IMG/VR virus record: IMGVR_UViG_3300010397_000043
Span: 1-64,000 of that record
Source: a virus
DNA: 64,000 nucleotides
Strand: one strand, 5' to 3'
The position numbers were made by a program, and so were the translations under genes. This document shows, piece by piece, positions 49,358 to 55,739 of this stretch (positions are counted from its first letter, which is position 1; each line of letters begins with the position of its first letter). Below the pieces are notes generated by a model, which saw nothing but the letters and a program-made list of their open reading frames with translations, made no database searches and had not been told where the DNA came from.

Positions 49358-49822
49358 ATGGCTGAGGATGTATTCCTGGACCGGCTTGTCGAATACGCCA
49401 ACGAGCGGTCCTTCTGGTGGGGGCGTGCGCAGGCGATGGGCTTCAAGCTCGGGCCCGTATCGATGGACTACTGGGAGGGCTACGGTGACTACGCTATGCG
49501 TGGTGTGTTCACGTGCGTATGCGGCAGGCAGGAGCAATATCTCTTCGTACTCGAGAACGCGCTGCGTGTGACCGAACTGCCACAGGAGTTTTTGATCGAC
49601 CTGTGCGACCCGGCGCTACGGCTCCACAACTCCGGCTCGTTCAGCCGTGCGCACTTGCTCGAAGACGGCTACACCGAAGCACAGGTCCAGGAGATCATCG
49701 CGAAGGGCACCGTTTACGACCTGGAGCACGACCGACTGCCCTTCGAGCCCGAAGAGCGTAGGGCTTACCTTCAACAAACGTATGGAGATCCCTATGGGTG
49801 CGCGACACAACTACGCCGCTAA
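49358..49822 (+). CDS. Unknown protein
   Basis: This 154-residue protein (MAEDVFLDRLVEYANERSFW...) starts 3 nt after the previous gene. It contains GVFTCVCGRQEQYLFV, a CxCG element, and an acidic helical C-terminus. Its end overlaps the next start by 29 nt. Confidence 0.68.
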   Translation: MAEDVFLDRLVEYANERSFWWGRAQAMGFKLGPVSMDYWEGYGDYAMRGVFTCVCGRQEQYLFVLENALRVTELPQEFLIDLCDPALRLHNSGSFSRAHLLEDGYTEAQVQEIIAKGTVYDLEHDRLPFEPEERRAYLQQTYGDPYGCATQLRR

Positions 49823-50099
49823 GGTCAACCGCAGTGCGCAGCCCTGCCATGTGGCATGCCAGGGCGACGCCGAAGCCGCTGCCAAGTGGCGCAGCGTGCG
49901 CGAGCCCGACACGCTCGTAACGTGTTACGAGGGCGACGCCCTTTACTGGGTGCGCGCCGAGCCCGACCCGCCACCCGAGCAGGAGCATGTGATATTGAGC
50001 CAGTGGCGCAACGGTGTGCAATTGCTCGAAGCGCCGACCGCACCACGCAAGACCACCGAAGCTGACCGCCACGAAACCGACACCGACGAGTGGTGGTAG
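49794..50099 (+). CDS. Small protein, unknown
   Basis: This 101-residue product begins MGARHNYAAKVNRSAQPCHV; GGAG six bases upstream favours this ATG over one at 49782. It is Glu/Asp-rich with Cys/His (PCHVACQGDAE). The palindrome at 50106 follows directly after its stop. Confidence 0.65.
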   Translation: MGARHNYAAKVNRSAQPCHVACQGDAEAAAKWRSVREPDTLVTCYEGDALYWVRAEPDPPPEQEHVILSQWRNGVQLLEAPTAPRKTTEADRHETDTDEWW

Positions 50100-50105
50100 A
50101 ACCCC

Positions 50106-50120
50106 ATTACCACCGGTAAT
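50106..50120. promoter_or_regulatory. Palindrome ATTACCACCGGTAAT
   Basis: A copy of the shared palindrome inside the operon, right after TAGAACCCC and 22 bp before the next start. Another stoperator-like placement. Confidence 0.72.
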
Positions 50121-50141
50121 TCAAAAAACGAGGTATCAATT

Positions 50142-50426
50142 ATGAAACACAAACTCCCTAACCTTAGTTTCGACGCGCCAATTGATTGGCCTTTCGTGGG
50201 CATGTTCTTGGCTGTAGTAGTGGGCTTGGTAGTCGTTGTCTGGGTAGGCGCTGCCTCTAGCAAAGCCAGCTTTGCGGAGCACGAGCGCGCCTATCAAGCC
50301 CAGGTCGCCGCGTTCAAGGGTGCCATGTGGGACCAAGACTGCAAGGTAACTTCCTTCGTGGCGACACGGAGCCAACCCCGCGCCGTGTGGACTTGTCCCG
50401 ACGGCCACGTTGAACTGGAGCCCTAA
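50142..50426 (+). CDS. Membrane protein, unknown
   Basis: This 94-residue product (MKHKLPNLSFDAPIDWPFVG...) has GAGG upstream. One hydrophobic helix (~18-40, FLAVVVGLVVVVWVG) is followed by a ~50-residue soluble domain with Cys and Trp (DQDCKVTSFV, VWTCPDGHVEL). Confidence 0.65.
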   Translation: MKHKLPNLSFDAPIDWPFVGMFLAVVVGLVVVVWVGAASSKASFAEHERAYQAQVAAFKGAMWDQDCKVTSFVATRSQPRAVWTCPDGHVELEP

Positions 50427-50428
50427 TC

Positions 50429-50617
50429 ATGATGCGCAACTTGGCCGAGGCCATGTACCAACGTCAGCAGGCAATCGAAGACGCGTTCTGGCTGTGCGCG
50501 ATAAACGTCGTGGCCTGGGTCGCCGGCACGACCTTGCTCAGCATCGAGTTCGGTTGGAAGATCGGGTGTGGCGTGGCACTGCTCGTGCTATTCCACAAGC
50601 AACCGGATCGCGTTTAA
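50429..50617 (+). CDS. Small membrane protein
   Basis: This 62-residue product (MMRNLAEAMYQRQQAIEDAF...) has two hydrophobic stretches (22-37, 44-56) and spans the membrane twice if real. It lies 2 nt after the previous stop. Confidence 0.6.
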   Translation: MMRNLAEAMYQRQQAIEDAFWLCAINVVAWVAGTTLLSIEFGWKIGCGVALLVLFHKQPDRV

Positions 50618-50632
50618 ACAGGAGCAGCAACC

Positions 50633-51175
50633 ATGCAAACCATTCTTCTCTACGCGGATATCGTACTGTCCGCCATCCTCGCCTTCGTGGCGTATCGCGA
50701 ACACGTGAAGGGCCGGCGCTACCTGGACGCCCTGAACCACGAAGCACTAGAGAACGAAGAACTGCGCGACACCATCGCCCGGCTCAGGCGGCGGCTGAGC
50801 GAAAAGCCAGATATCAACGTTTCGACTTCCGGCTACAAGCGTGCCGAGTCCACCTCGAATCGACTCGTTCAGCGCGACGATGCACCGCCGTCCACGTTCG
50901 TGGCGAGCGCCCCGCTCGCACCGATTGCTGATTCAAGCTGGGTGTTCCCACCGCCAGCACCAGTGCAGGCCTCGTTCACCTCGGGTGGTGGAGGTGACTT
51001 TGGCGGCGGGGGTGCGAGCGCAACCTGGGATGCACCGGCCCCATCACCAGCGCCCGAGCCGCCTGCACCAGCCCCGAGCTACAGCAGCAGTGATTCGTGC
51101 TCGTCGTCTTCGTCGAGCTACGATTCATCGTCGTCCAGCAGCGATTCGTCCTGCTCGTCTTCGTCGTTCGACTGA
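50633..51175 (+). CDS. Membrane-anchored protein with Gly- and Ser-rich tail
   Basis: This 180-residue protein has an N-terminal helix (MQTILLYADIVLSAILAFVAY), a coiled-coil of ~40 residues, a Pro-rich segment, FTSGGGGDFGGGGASATWD, and a C-terminus of 40 residues that is mostly Ser (SSSDSCSSSSSSYDSSSS). Such Gly/Ser ends resemble TPM-type bacterial proteins and phage superinfection factors. AGGAG lies upstream. Confidence 0.65.
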   Translation: MQTILLYADIVLSAILAFVAYREHVKGRRYLDALNHEALENEELRDTIARLRRRLSEKPDINVSTSGYKRAESTSNRLVQRDDAPPSTFVASAPLAPIADSSWVFPPPAPVQASFTSGGGGDFGGGGASATWDAPAPSPAPEPPAPAPSYSSSDSCSSSSSSYDSSSSSSDSSCSSSSFD

Positions 51176-51186
51176 GGAGTACCAAC

Positions 51187-51525
51187 ATGCCCTGCAACGA
51201 CTGGATCGAAACGTCCACCCGCACCGTCGCGGTGCAAGTGGAAAGCCCGTTCATGAAAGCCGCCCTGTGCGCCGCGCTGCGCTACTTGGTCCACATCAAC
51301 CACTACACGCACTTCATCGCATGGGTGCGCAAGGACAAGGAAGCCGGCGTCAAGGCCAGCGCAGTGCAAACGTGGTGGAGCGACCACATGAAGGCGGACG
51401 AGGCACGCCGTGAAGCCGAGCGCGAAGCTGAAGCCAACAAGCTCAAGCGCAAAAAGCTGGCCATGCTTCTCAAACAGCACGGCTACTCGACGTCAGCCGC
51501 CAAGCGTCTCTTGAACGAGGAGTAA
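51187..51525 (+). CDS. Unknown protein
   Basis: This 112-residue protein (MPCNDWIETSTRTVAVQVES...) has GAGGAG upstream of the ATG at 51187. The C-terminal half is a charged helix (EARREAEREAEANKLKRKKL), and the start of the frame at 51097 is not used. Confidence 0.65.
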   Translation: MPCNDWIETSTRTVAVQVESPFMKAALCAALRYLVHINHYTHFIAWVRKDKEAGVKASAVQTWWSDHMKADEARREAEREAEANKLKRKKLAMLLKQHGYSTSAAKRLLNEE

Positions 51526-51528
51526 GCC

Positions 51529-51606
51529 ATGCACCGCTTTCGCATCACGCTTATCGCGCTGGCCCTGCTGTTGCTCGCAACGCACGTAATGGAGGTATCG
51601 AAATGA
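51529..51606 (+). CDS. 25-residue membrane peptide
   Basis: MHRFRITLIALALLLLATHV... is one hydrophobic helix with a basic N-terminus; GAGGAG is upstream. Its stop overlaps the next start (ATGA). Confidence 0.55.
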   Translation: MHRFRITLIALALLLLATHVMEVSK

Positions 51607-51680
51607 AATGGGTCGTGGCCGCGATACCCGTCGTGGCTCTCTTGATTTATGCCCTGTGGGGCTGGGGGGTACTGCTGTGA
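51603..51680 (+). CDS. 25-residue membrane peptide
   Basis: MKWVVAAIPVVALLIYALWG... is one hydrophobic helix. The binding site GGAGG lies inside the preceding frame, and its stop overlaps the next GTG (GTGA). Confidence 0.55.
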   Translation: MKWVVAAIPVVALLIYALWGWGVLL

Positions 51681-51970
51681 GCCCACAAGAGCGAAAGCTG
51701 CGGGAGCTACTGGCGATCCGTATCGCAGGGGCTGCGCTTTACCGGGACGACGGCGAGCTACAGGACAACTCGGTCCGGCCGTTCATCGACTTTCTACGCG
51801 ACACGCCCGAGGTGATCGAGGCCAAGGTGATCGACCGGGCCATGCGGGCGTTGGAAACGCGCGAGCGAAGACTGCAGGACGCCATCGAGGGCGAGTGCTT
51901 CGGCCTTGCAATCACCGAAGCGCAGGCCACGAAGATTCTGAAGTACCTCGACAAAGGGGACAAGTCGTGA
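51677..51970 (+). CDS. Unknown protein (GTG start)
   Basis: This 97-residue protein (VSPQERKLRELLAIRIAGAA...) begins in a GTGA overlap and ends in another. It is mostly helical and charged (EAKVIDRAMRALETRERRLQ), with CFGLAITEAQATKIL. Possibly a DNA- or RNA-binding helper; not identified. Confidence 0.65.
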   Translation: MSPQERKLRELLAIRIAGAALYRDDGELQDNSVRPFIDFLRDTPEVIEAKVIDRAMRALETRERRLQDAIEGECFGLAITEAQATKILKYLDKGDKS

Positions 51971-52173
51971 GCACCCCGCCACCCGTCCAGTGCGCCGTAT
52001 GCAAGAAGGACCCGGCGCGTCGCAACAACACACTCGCTGAGTGTTCGCACGTCGAGTGCCCGCACCGCTCGTCCTCGTGGTTCGACGCGATCCCCGACGC
52101 ACTGGAAGACGATGACGACTTCGACCCGCTTGACGGCATGTTCGATTCGCTAAAAGGAGAGAAGGATGAGTGA
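51967..52173 (+). CDS. Small zinc-binding-like protein (GTG start)
   Basis: This 68-residue product (VSTPPPVQCAVCKKDPARRN...) has CAVC and a later CSHVECPHR, a four-ligand zinc arrangement, then an acidic tail. GTGA overlap with the previous gene supports its start. Confidence 0.65.
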   Translation: MSTPPPVQCAVCKKDPARRNNTLAECSHVECPHRSSSWFDAIPDALEDDDDFDPLDGMFDSLKGEKDE

Positions 52174-52540
52174 CCACTACTGCTGCAAGTCCTGCGGTCA
52201 GCGGTACGACAAGTGCCGGTGTGGCGGGAATGCCGAGAAGAAGCTGCCCGTGAACCCAATCCAGAAAGCGCACAAGCTGCCTGCCCGCAAATCGTCTTTG
52301 CGAGAAATGCTCGATGCAGCGAATCTGAAACCGTACAAGCCCGGCCGCGATGTCGTTGAATCCGCTGTGCCCACTGACGAAGAAATTCTAGAGCTGGCAC
52401 GGCTGTTCGATATCAACGTACCCGCCGGTCGCCTGCTGACGTTCGCGCGCTGCCTACTCCCCGCACAGCCCCGGGCCGACATTGCCAGGGCGTACCGAAC
52501 CATGAAGGCCGAAGGGCCTGGGTCTGGGGGCATACTATGA
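52166..52540 (+). CDS. Zinc-finger protein, unknown
   Basis: This 124-residue protein starts MSDHYCCKSCGQRYDKCRCG, a compact Cys-rich module. The rest is helical, with a C-terminal LARLFDINVPAGRLLTFARCLL. Overlaps both neighbours. It could bind DNA; inference only. Confidence 0.68.
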   Translation: MSDHYCCKSCGQRYDKCRCGGNAEKKLPVNPIQKAHKLPARKSSLREMLDAANLKPYKPGRDVVESAVPTDEEILELARLFDINVPAGRLLTFARCLLPAQPRADIARAYRTMKAEGPGSGGIL

Positions 52541-52971
52541 GAGTCTACCGCAAAGTTCCGCTACCGCAGGCAGCTATGCGTGCAGCGCCTACGGGTAAAG
52601 AGAAGTGGCCTTTCCCGAAGACTGACTACTTCACAGAAGAGCAGTTGCGCGCTTACGCCCGCGATTGTGTCGAAGCCATTGGACCCATCGACATGGTGCT
52701 GCACTGCCCGAAGTGCGGGAAGCAGCACATCGACGCGCCGGAATGGGTGGACGACCCGCACGATATCGAGCAAGGGCAGATGCGCGTATGGGACAACCCG
52801 CCGCACCGCTCGCACCTGTGCCACGGCTGCGGTCACGTGTGGCGACCGGCTGACGTACCGACCAATGGCGTCGCAGCGGTGAAGACCAGGGGCAAGGCCG
52901 ACAGCCCAATCAGCGAGGCGGGTGGCCTACAGGGCGCTTTTGTCAAGTGGCTAGCGGGGGGTTCCAAATGA
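52537..52971 (+). CDS. Zinc-ribbon phage protein
   Basis: This 144-residue protein has LHCPKCGKQHIDAPEW and HRSHLCHGCGHVWRPADVPT, a four-Cys ribbon. WRPADVPTNGVAAVKTRGKAD is a sequence pattern I know from many phage and prophage hypothetical proteins. ATGA overlap on both sides. Confidence 0.75.
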   Translation: MRVYRKVPLPQAAMRAAPTGKEKWPFPKTDYFTEEQLRAYARDCVEAIGPIDMVLHCPKCGKQHIDAPEWVDDPHDIEQGQMRVWDNPPHRSHLCHGCGHVWRPADVPTNGVAAVKTRGKADSPISEAGGLQGAFVKWLAGGSK

Positions 52972-53291
52972 GAGTCTACCTCAACGGCACCAACACCGTG
53001 ACCGGCAACCGCGCCGGCATGGCGACACTGGTGGACATCATCGTGTGCGGCGAGCCACTCGACATGGCGCGCGCCCTGAAATACTATGGCGACTTCGATG
53101 GTCCGAAGGTCGCACGAAAGCTTCAGCGGTACACGCGCCTTGTGTTCAAGCGTGACAGTGGGGGCTATGTGGTGGTGCCAGAGATTCCGCGAAACCGGGG
53201 CTATTGGGTAGTCGTTCACGAAGACGACAACGCGCAGGAGTCGCAGTCATGCAATACCCTCACCCAGCCAGCGAAGAACCCAAGAGTATAG
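52968..53291 (+). CDS. Unknown protein
   Basis: This 107-residue product (MRVYLNGTNTVTGNRAGMAT...) begins in an ATGA overlap. Beta-rich, with a basic middle (FDGPKVARKLQRYTRLVFKR). It overlaps the next gene by 43 nt. Confidence 0.6.
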   Translation: MRVYLNGTNTVTGNRAGMATLVDIIVCGEPLDMARALKYYGDFDGPKVARKLQRYTRLVFKRDSGGYVVVPEIPRNRGYWVVVHEDDNAQESQSCNTLTQPAKNPRV

Positions 53292-53482
53292 CGCAGCTCA
53301 ACGCCATGCGCTTGGCTATGCTCCGACAGACGGGTTACACCATCTCGCCGCACTGCCTACTTCAACTGATCGTACTGATCGAAGCCGATCTACACGTGGC
53401 CTACATCACAGGCTTGGAGCACAACGATGCAACGCGACCCGAAGACCCTGTACCTCCAGTCGTACCTGGTCCTGGACTATGA
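53249..53482 (+). CDS. Small protein, unknown
   Basis: This 77-residue product (MQYPHPASEEPKSIAQLNAM...) has AGGAG eight bases upstream. It overlaps its neighbours on both sides (43 and 56 nt), more than usual. Confidence 0.5.
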   Translation: MQYPHPASEEPKSIAQLNAMRLAMLRQTGYTISPHCLLQLIVLIEADLHVAYITGLEHNDATRPEDPVPPVVPGPGL

Positions 53483-53663
53483 ACTCGACCGCTGGGGCTA
53501 CGCATATTTCAACGTGCTCGGGTCGGTGTACGCCGCCACCCCCGCACACGCCATTCGAGAGGCCAAGCAACATGGATTCCGCTGTCCGATTGTCCAAGAG
53601 CAGCGAACGTTTCAGCGCCAGCATCGGCCACCCCAACACGTGCAACCTGCCACGCAACCGTAA
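53427..53663 (+). CDS. Small protein, unknown
   Basis: This 78-residue product (MQRDPKTLYLQSYLVLDYEL...) has GGAG seven bases upstream. AATPAHAIREAKQHGFRCPI resembles a small domain of many phage host-range and conversion proteins. It overlaps the following gene by 92 nt. Confidence 0.55.
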   Translation: MQRDPKTLYLQSYLVLDYELDRWGYAYFNVLGSVYAATPAHAIREAKQHGFRCPIVQEQRTFQRQHRPPQHVQPATQP

Positions 53664-54003
53664 GAAGCGGGTTTGCATCAATGCGTCATCACTTGCCAAG
53701 CTGGTCTGGGCCCTCGCAACCGGCCAGCACACGGCAAGCGAACTCGTCCACCACACGGGCCTGGGACTAACTACCGTGAAGCGATACGTCCACCGCATGC
53801 ACGAAGAGCAAGCCGTGCGCATCGCCGACTGGGAGACCGATGGCCGGGGTGCTTTCACGGTCCCGGTGTTCGCGATGGTCTACCCGAATGGCCCAACGGA
53901 CGACAAGCGCAGGCCCAAGCCGCTGGCTGCAAACGAACGGTCAAGGCGTTACCGCGCCCGCAAGAAGGCAGCTAAGAACGCAACGCACCTGTACTGGGGG
54001 TAG
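53572..54003 (+). CDS. Helix-turn-helix DNA-binding protein, putative
   Basis: This 143-residue protein has GAGG before the ATG at 53572. Residues ~40-90 (LVWALATGQHTASELVHHTG, LTTVKRYVHRMHEEQAVRIA) look like a winged helix-turn-helix, and the C-terminus is basic (RRYRARKKAAKNATHLYWG). It is the best candidate in the window for a transcription factor, possibly the reader of the palindromes. That link is untested. Confidence 0.6.
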   Translation: MDSAVRLSKSSERFSASIGHPNTCNLPRNRKKRVCINASSLAKLVWALATGQHTASELVHHTGLGLTTVKRYVHRMHEEQAVRIADWETDGRGAFTVPVFAMVYPNGPTDDKRRPKPLAANERSRRYRARKKAAKNATHLYWG

Positions 54004-54007
54004 CGCC

Positions 54008-54235
54008 ATGATCCTGATCGACCCGGCCACCGGCCAAAAGTTCAAGACCTGCGGCACGTGGCACAGCACGCGCGGCGGGCACGGCGACTGCTGGATCGAT
54101 GTTGGCCGCGTCGAGGACCAAGCCACCGGCATGCAATACCCGCTGCACAGGCTGGGCAGCGCCGTTCAGTACCGCGCCATAGATATCGCGGGTCCGTACC
54201 ACGCCTACTACATCAACCTGGAGAAAGTGTCATGA
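54008..54235 (+). CDS. Small protein, unknown
   Basis: This 75-residue product (MILIDPATGQKFKTCGTWHS...) has GGGGG upstream. It is His- and Gly-rich (RGGHGDCWIDVGRVED). ATGA overlap with the next gene. Confidence 0.62.
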   Translation: MILIDPATGQKFKTCGTWHSTRGGHGDCWIDVGRVEDQATGMQYPLHRLGSAVQYRAIDIAGPYHAYYINLEKVS

Positions 54236-54414
54236 TCACCTACGTCGTGTGTTTCGTCGCCGGCTACATCGCCCGCGCTGTGGCCCCTGAGCCTGCCGCT
54301 GCCTTGCAGTTTTTGAAACTCATGGGCAAGGAGTACCCGAGGGCCCGCGTACTGCTGGGTCCGCTGCGCGCCCTGTGGGCCGCATTCCAATACGCACGTA
54401 CTGGAGGCAAGTGA
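54232..54414 (+). CDS. Small membrane-associated protein
   Basis: This 60-residue product (MITYVVCFVAGYIARAVAPE...) has a short hydrophobic N-terminus and an amphipathic, basic remainder. Starts in ATGA overlap. Confidence 0.55.
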   Translation: MITYVVCFVAGYIARAVAPEPAAALQFLKLMGKEYPRARVLLGPLRALWAAFQYARTGGK

Positions 54415-54415
54415 A

Positions 54416-54700
54416 ATGGGTGATCGGAGTAAGGACCTGCGCAACGCCAAGTACGGCGTTACCATCGCCAATGACGACGGCGGCGTCAAGCGCAAGATGA
54501 CGCTGGTGCGATTTGCCGAAGATGGCGGTTACGGCGTCATTTTGGAAACTGACTGGTGCGACGGCACGCCGCCTGTACGGACCAAGTTCCTGCTCGGGCA
54601 AGTCGGCTTCACAATGCTGACTGAGCTGATGAGCTTGGCGCACGACCTGCACAGGTACAAGATTACGGACGAGGCCGACGGGCCGAACGACCTGGAATAA
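54416..54700 (+). CDS. Small protein, last of the operon, unknown
   Basis: This 94-residue product (MGDRSKDLRNAKYGVTIAND...) is beta-rich with an acidic C-terminus. Starts 1 nt after the previous stop. A structured non-coding stretch follows. Confidence 0.65.
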   Translation: MGDRSKDLRNAKYGVTIANDDGGVKRKMTLVRFAEDGGYGVILETDWCDGTPPVRTKFLLGQVGFTMLTELMSLAHDLHRYKITDEADGPNDLE

Positions 54701-54720
54701 CCCGATGTGAACAGGTTTAT

Positions 54721-54792
54721 GGGGCGGCTGAGGGCGTGACCCTCTGCGGACCTGCTGGGCAGCAACAGGCTAATAGCTGCACCGCCCCACCA
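54721..54792 (+). ncRNA. tRNA-like structured RNA candidate
   Basis: A 72-nt element has GGGGCGG (54721-54727) pairing perfectly with CCGCCCC (54782-54788), followed by ACCA, as in a tRNA 3' end. Inside is a GAGGG-CGTGA-CCCTC hairpin at the D-arm place, a CCTG...CAGG-type arm with GCTGGGCAGC, and a GCTAATAGC loop. It lacks GTTCRA in the T loop and a standard anticodon arm, so it is not a normal tRNA. It lies between the small-gene operon and a decayed homing endonuclease. Confidence 0.5.
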
Positions 54793-54812
54793 GATAGATG
54801 GAGAGGCACGCC

Positions 54813-55424
54813 ATGATCACGATCCCACTCAACCACGGCAAGCTGGCGCTTATCGACGACGAGGACTACGATTTGGTGTGTCACTACAAATGGCTAACGC
54901 GACCGCTGCTTTACAAGGGCGTTCATGAGTACTGGTACGCCGAGGCGAAAGACCCCCTCAATAGGAAACGAACCGTCTCACTCCACCGTGTGGTCATCGG
55001 TGCCCAGCCCCACCAAGCCGTTAGCTTCTTCGACGGCAACACACTCAACTGCCAAAAAGCCAATCTGACCCTGGGCACGTCCCACAAGCACCTTCGCCGG
55101 ACGCGGGACCTAGACTGCATACAGCTACGCCACCAAGTACGAGGCGACGTCTACTGGACACGGGTCATGTTTCGTGGCAAGTTCTACACGAAAACATTCA
55201 AGACCGCCGAAGATGCAAAGCAATGGCGTGACGCGACGAGGGCCCGCCTGTGGGGGCATGAAAAAGGGGCGACTGAAGCCGCCCCTACATTGGTTGAAGT
55301 GCCTACCGGCTTAGAAGCCGAGCATGGCCGCGATGACGTGGGCGAACCCGAACACTGGGGGACCACGATAGCCGGTGCCGCCGCTGTCCACCCCGCCAGC
55401 GAGGGCGACGATGCACGCGACTGA
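54813..55424 (+). CDS. HNH/AP2-type homing endonuclease, probably inactive
   Basis: This 203-residue protein starts at 54813 with GGAGAGG upstream. It has a DEDYDLVCHYKWLTRPL opening, a SLHRVVIGAQPHQ block, and FFDGNTLNCQKANLTLGT where active homologues carry VDHxDGN; the catalytic His is replaced by Phe (SFFDGN). An AP2-like DNA-binding domain follows (VYWTRVMFRGKFYTKTFK, AEDAKQWRDATRA). The C-terminal ~60 residues run over an antisense gene and its terminator, so they are probably acquired. Signs of a decaying mobile gene. Confidence 0.75.
   Translation: MITIPLNHGKLALIDDEDYDLVCHYKWLTRPLLYKGVHEYWYAEAKDPLNRKRTVSLHRVVIGAQPHQAVSFFDGNTLNCQKANLTLGTSHKHLRRTRDLDCIQLRHQVRGDVYWTRVMFRGKFYTKTFKTAEDAKQWRDATRARLWGHEKGATEAAPTLVEVPTGLEAEHGRDDVGEPEHWGTTIAGAAAVHPASEGDDARD
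55261..55286 (-). terminator. Terminator of the antisense small gene
   Basis: On the minus strand GGGGCG (loop of 8) CGCCCC is followed by TTTTT. It lies inside the plus-strand endonuclease gene, 25 bp after the stop of the 47-residue minus-strand gene. Confidence 0.72.
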
Positions 55425-55454
55425 CAACGCAGCGGCAACAACAGTTCTCTTCAT
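55311..55454 (-). CDS. Small exported protein antisense to endonuclease end
   Basis: This 47-residue product (MKRTVVAAALSVACIVALAG...) has a signal-peptide-like N-terminus with Cys. CTGGAG lies 8 nt before the ATG and a terminator follows, so this looks like a real transcription unit although it overlaps the plus-strand gene. Confidence 0.6.
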   Translation of the reverse strand: MKRTVVAAALSVACIVALAGGVDSGGTGYRGPPVFGFAHVIAAMLGF

Positions 55455-55594
55455 GCTGCATACTCCAGAATAAACCCGAATCGGGCCGGGCCAGTATGCG
55501 AGAGTATTCCACACTCGGCAACCGATCCGCCTGGGTTTTGTGCTATGCAGCAAGCCCGCCCCCTATGTAGCAGCACGCCAGCCCTGAGCGGACC

Positions 55595-55630
55595 ATTACC
55601 ACTGGTAATTGTAACAGTGGGTTTACCCTG
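55595..55630. promoter_or_regulatory. Palindrome ATTACCACTGGTAAT with GGGTTTACCC
   Basis: 55595-55609 is the perfect palindrome. 55619-55628 is GGGTTTACCC after a TGTAAC linker, the same order and spacing as at 28616-28651. It lies about 45 bp upstream of a TATACT -10-like sequence (55654-55659) and 130 bp before the ParB-like gene. Confidence 0.72.
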
Positions 55631-55653
55631 CCCAATTCACGTTACAAAGGGTG

Positions 55654-55659
55654 TATACT
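55654..55659 (+). promoter_or_regulatory. Possible -10 element of the replication operon
   Basis: TATACT fits a -10 well, but no good -35 lies 16-18 bp upstream. A weak -35 next to a palindromic site would suit an activator-dependent promoter; this is inference. Confidence 0.35.
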
Positions 55660-55739
55660 GGCGGGGCCCAACGGGTTTGGATTGGGTAGTACGGGCCGAC
55701 CCTTGGGTGGACGAACCACACACTTTAGGAGCACTCAAC

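Noticed and set aside
54721-54792. Ordinary tRNA call
   Set aside because: Acceptor stem and ACCA fit, but no GTTCRA T-loop or standard anticodon arm could be drawn, so it is listed only as tRNA-like.
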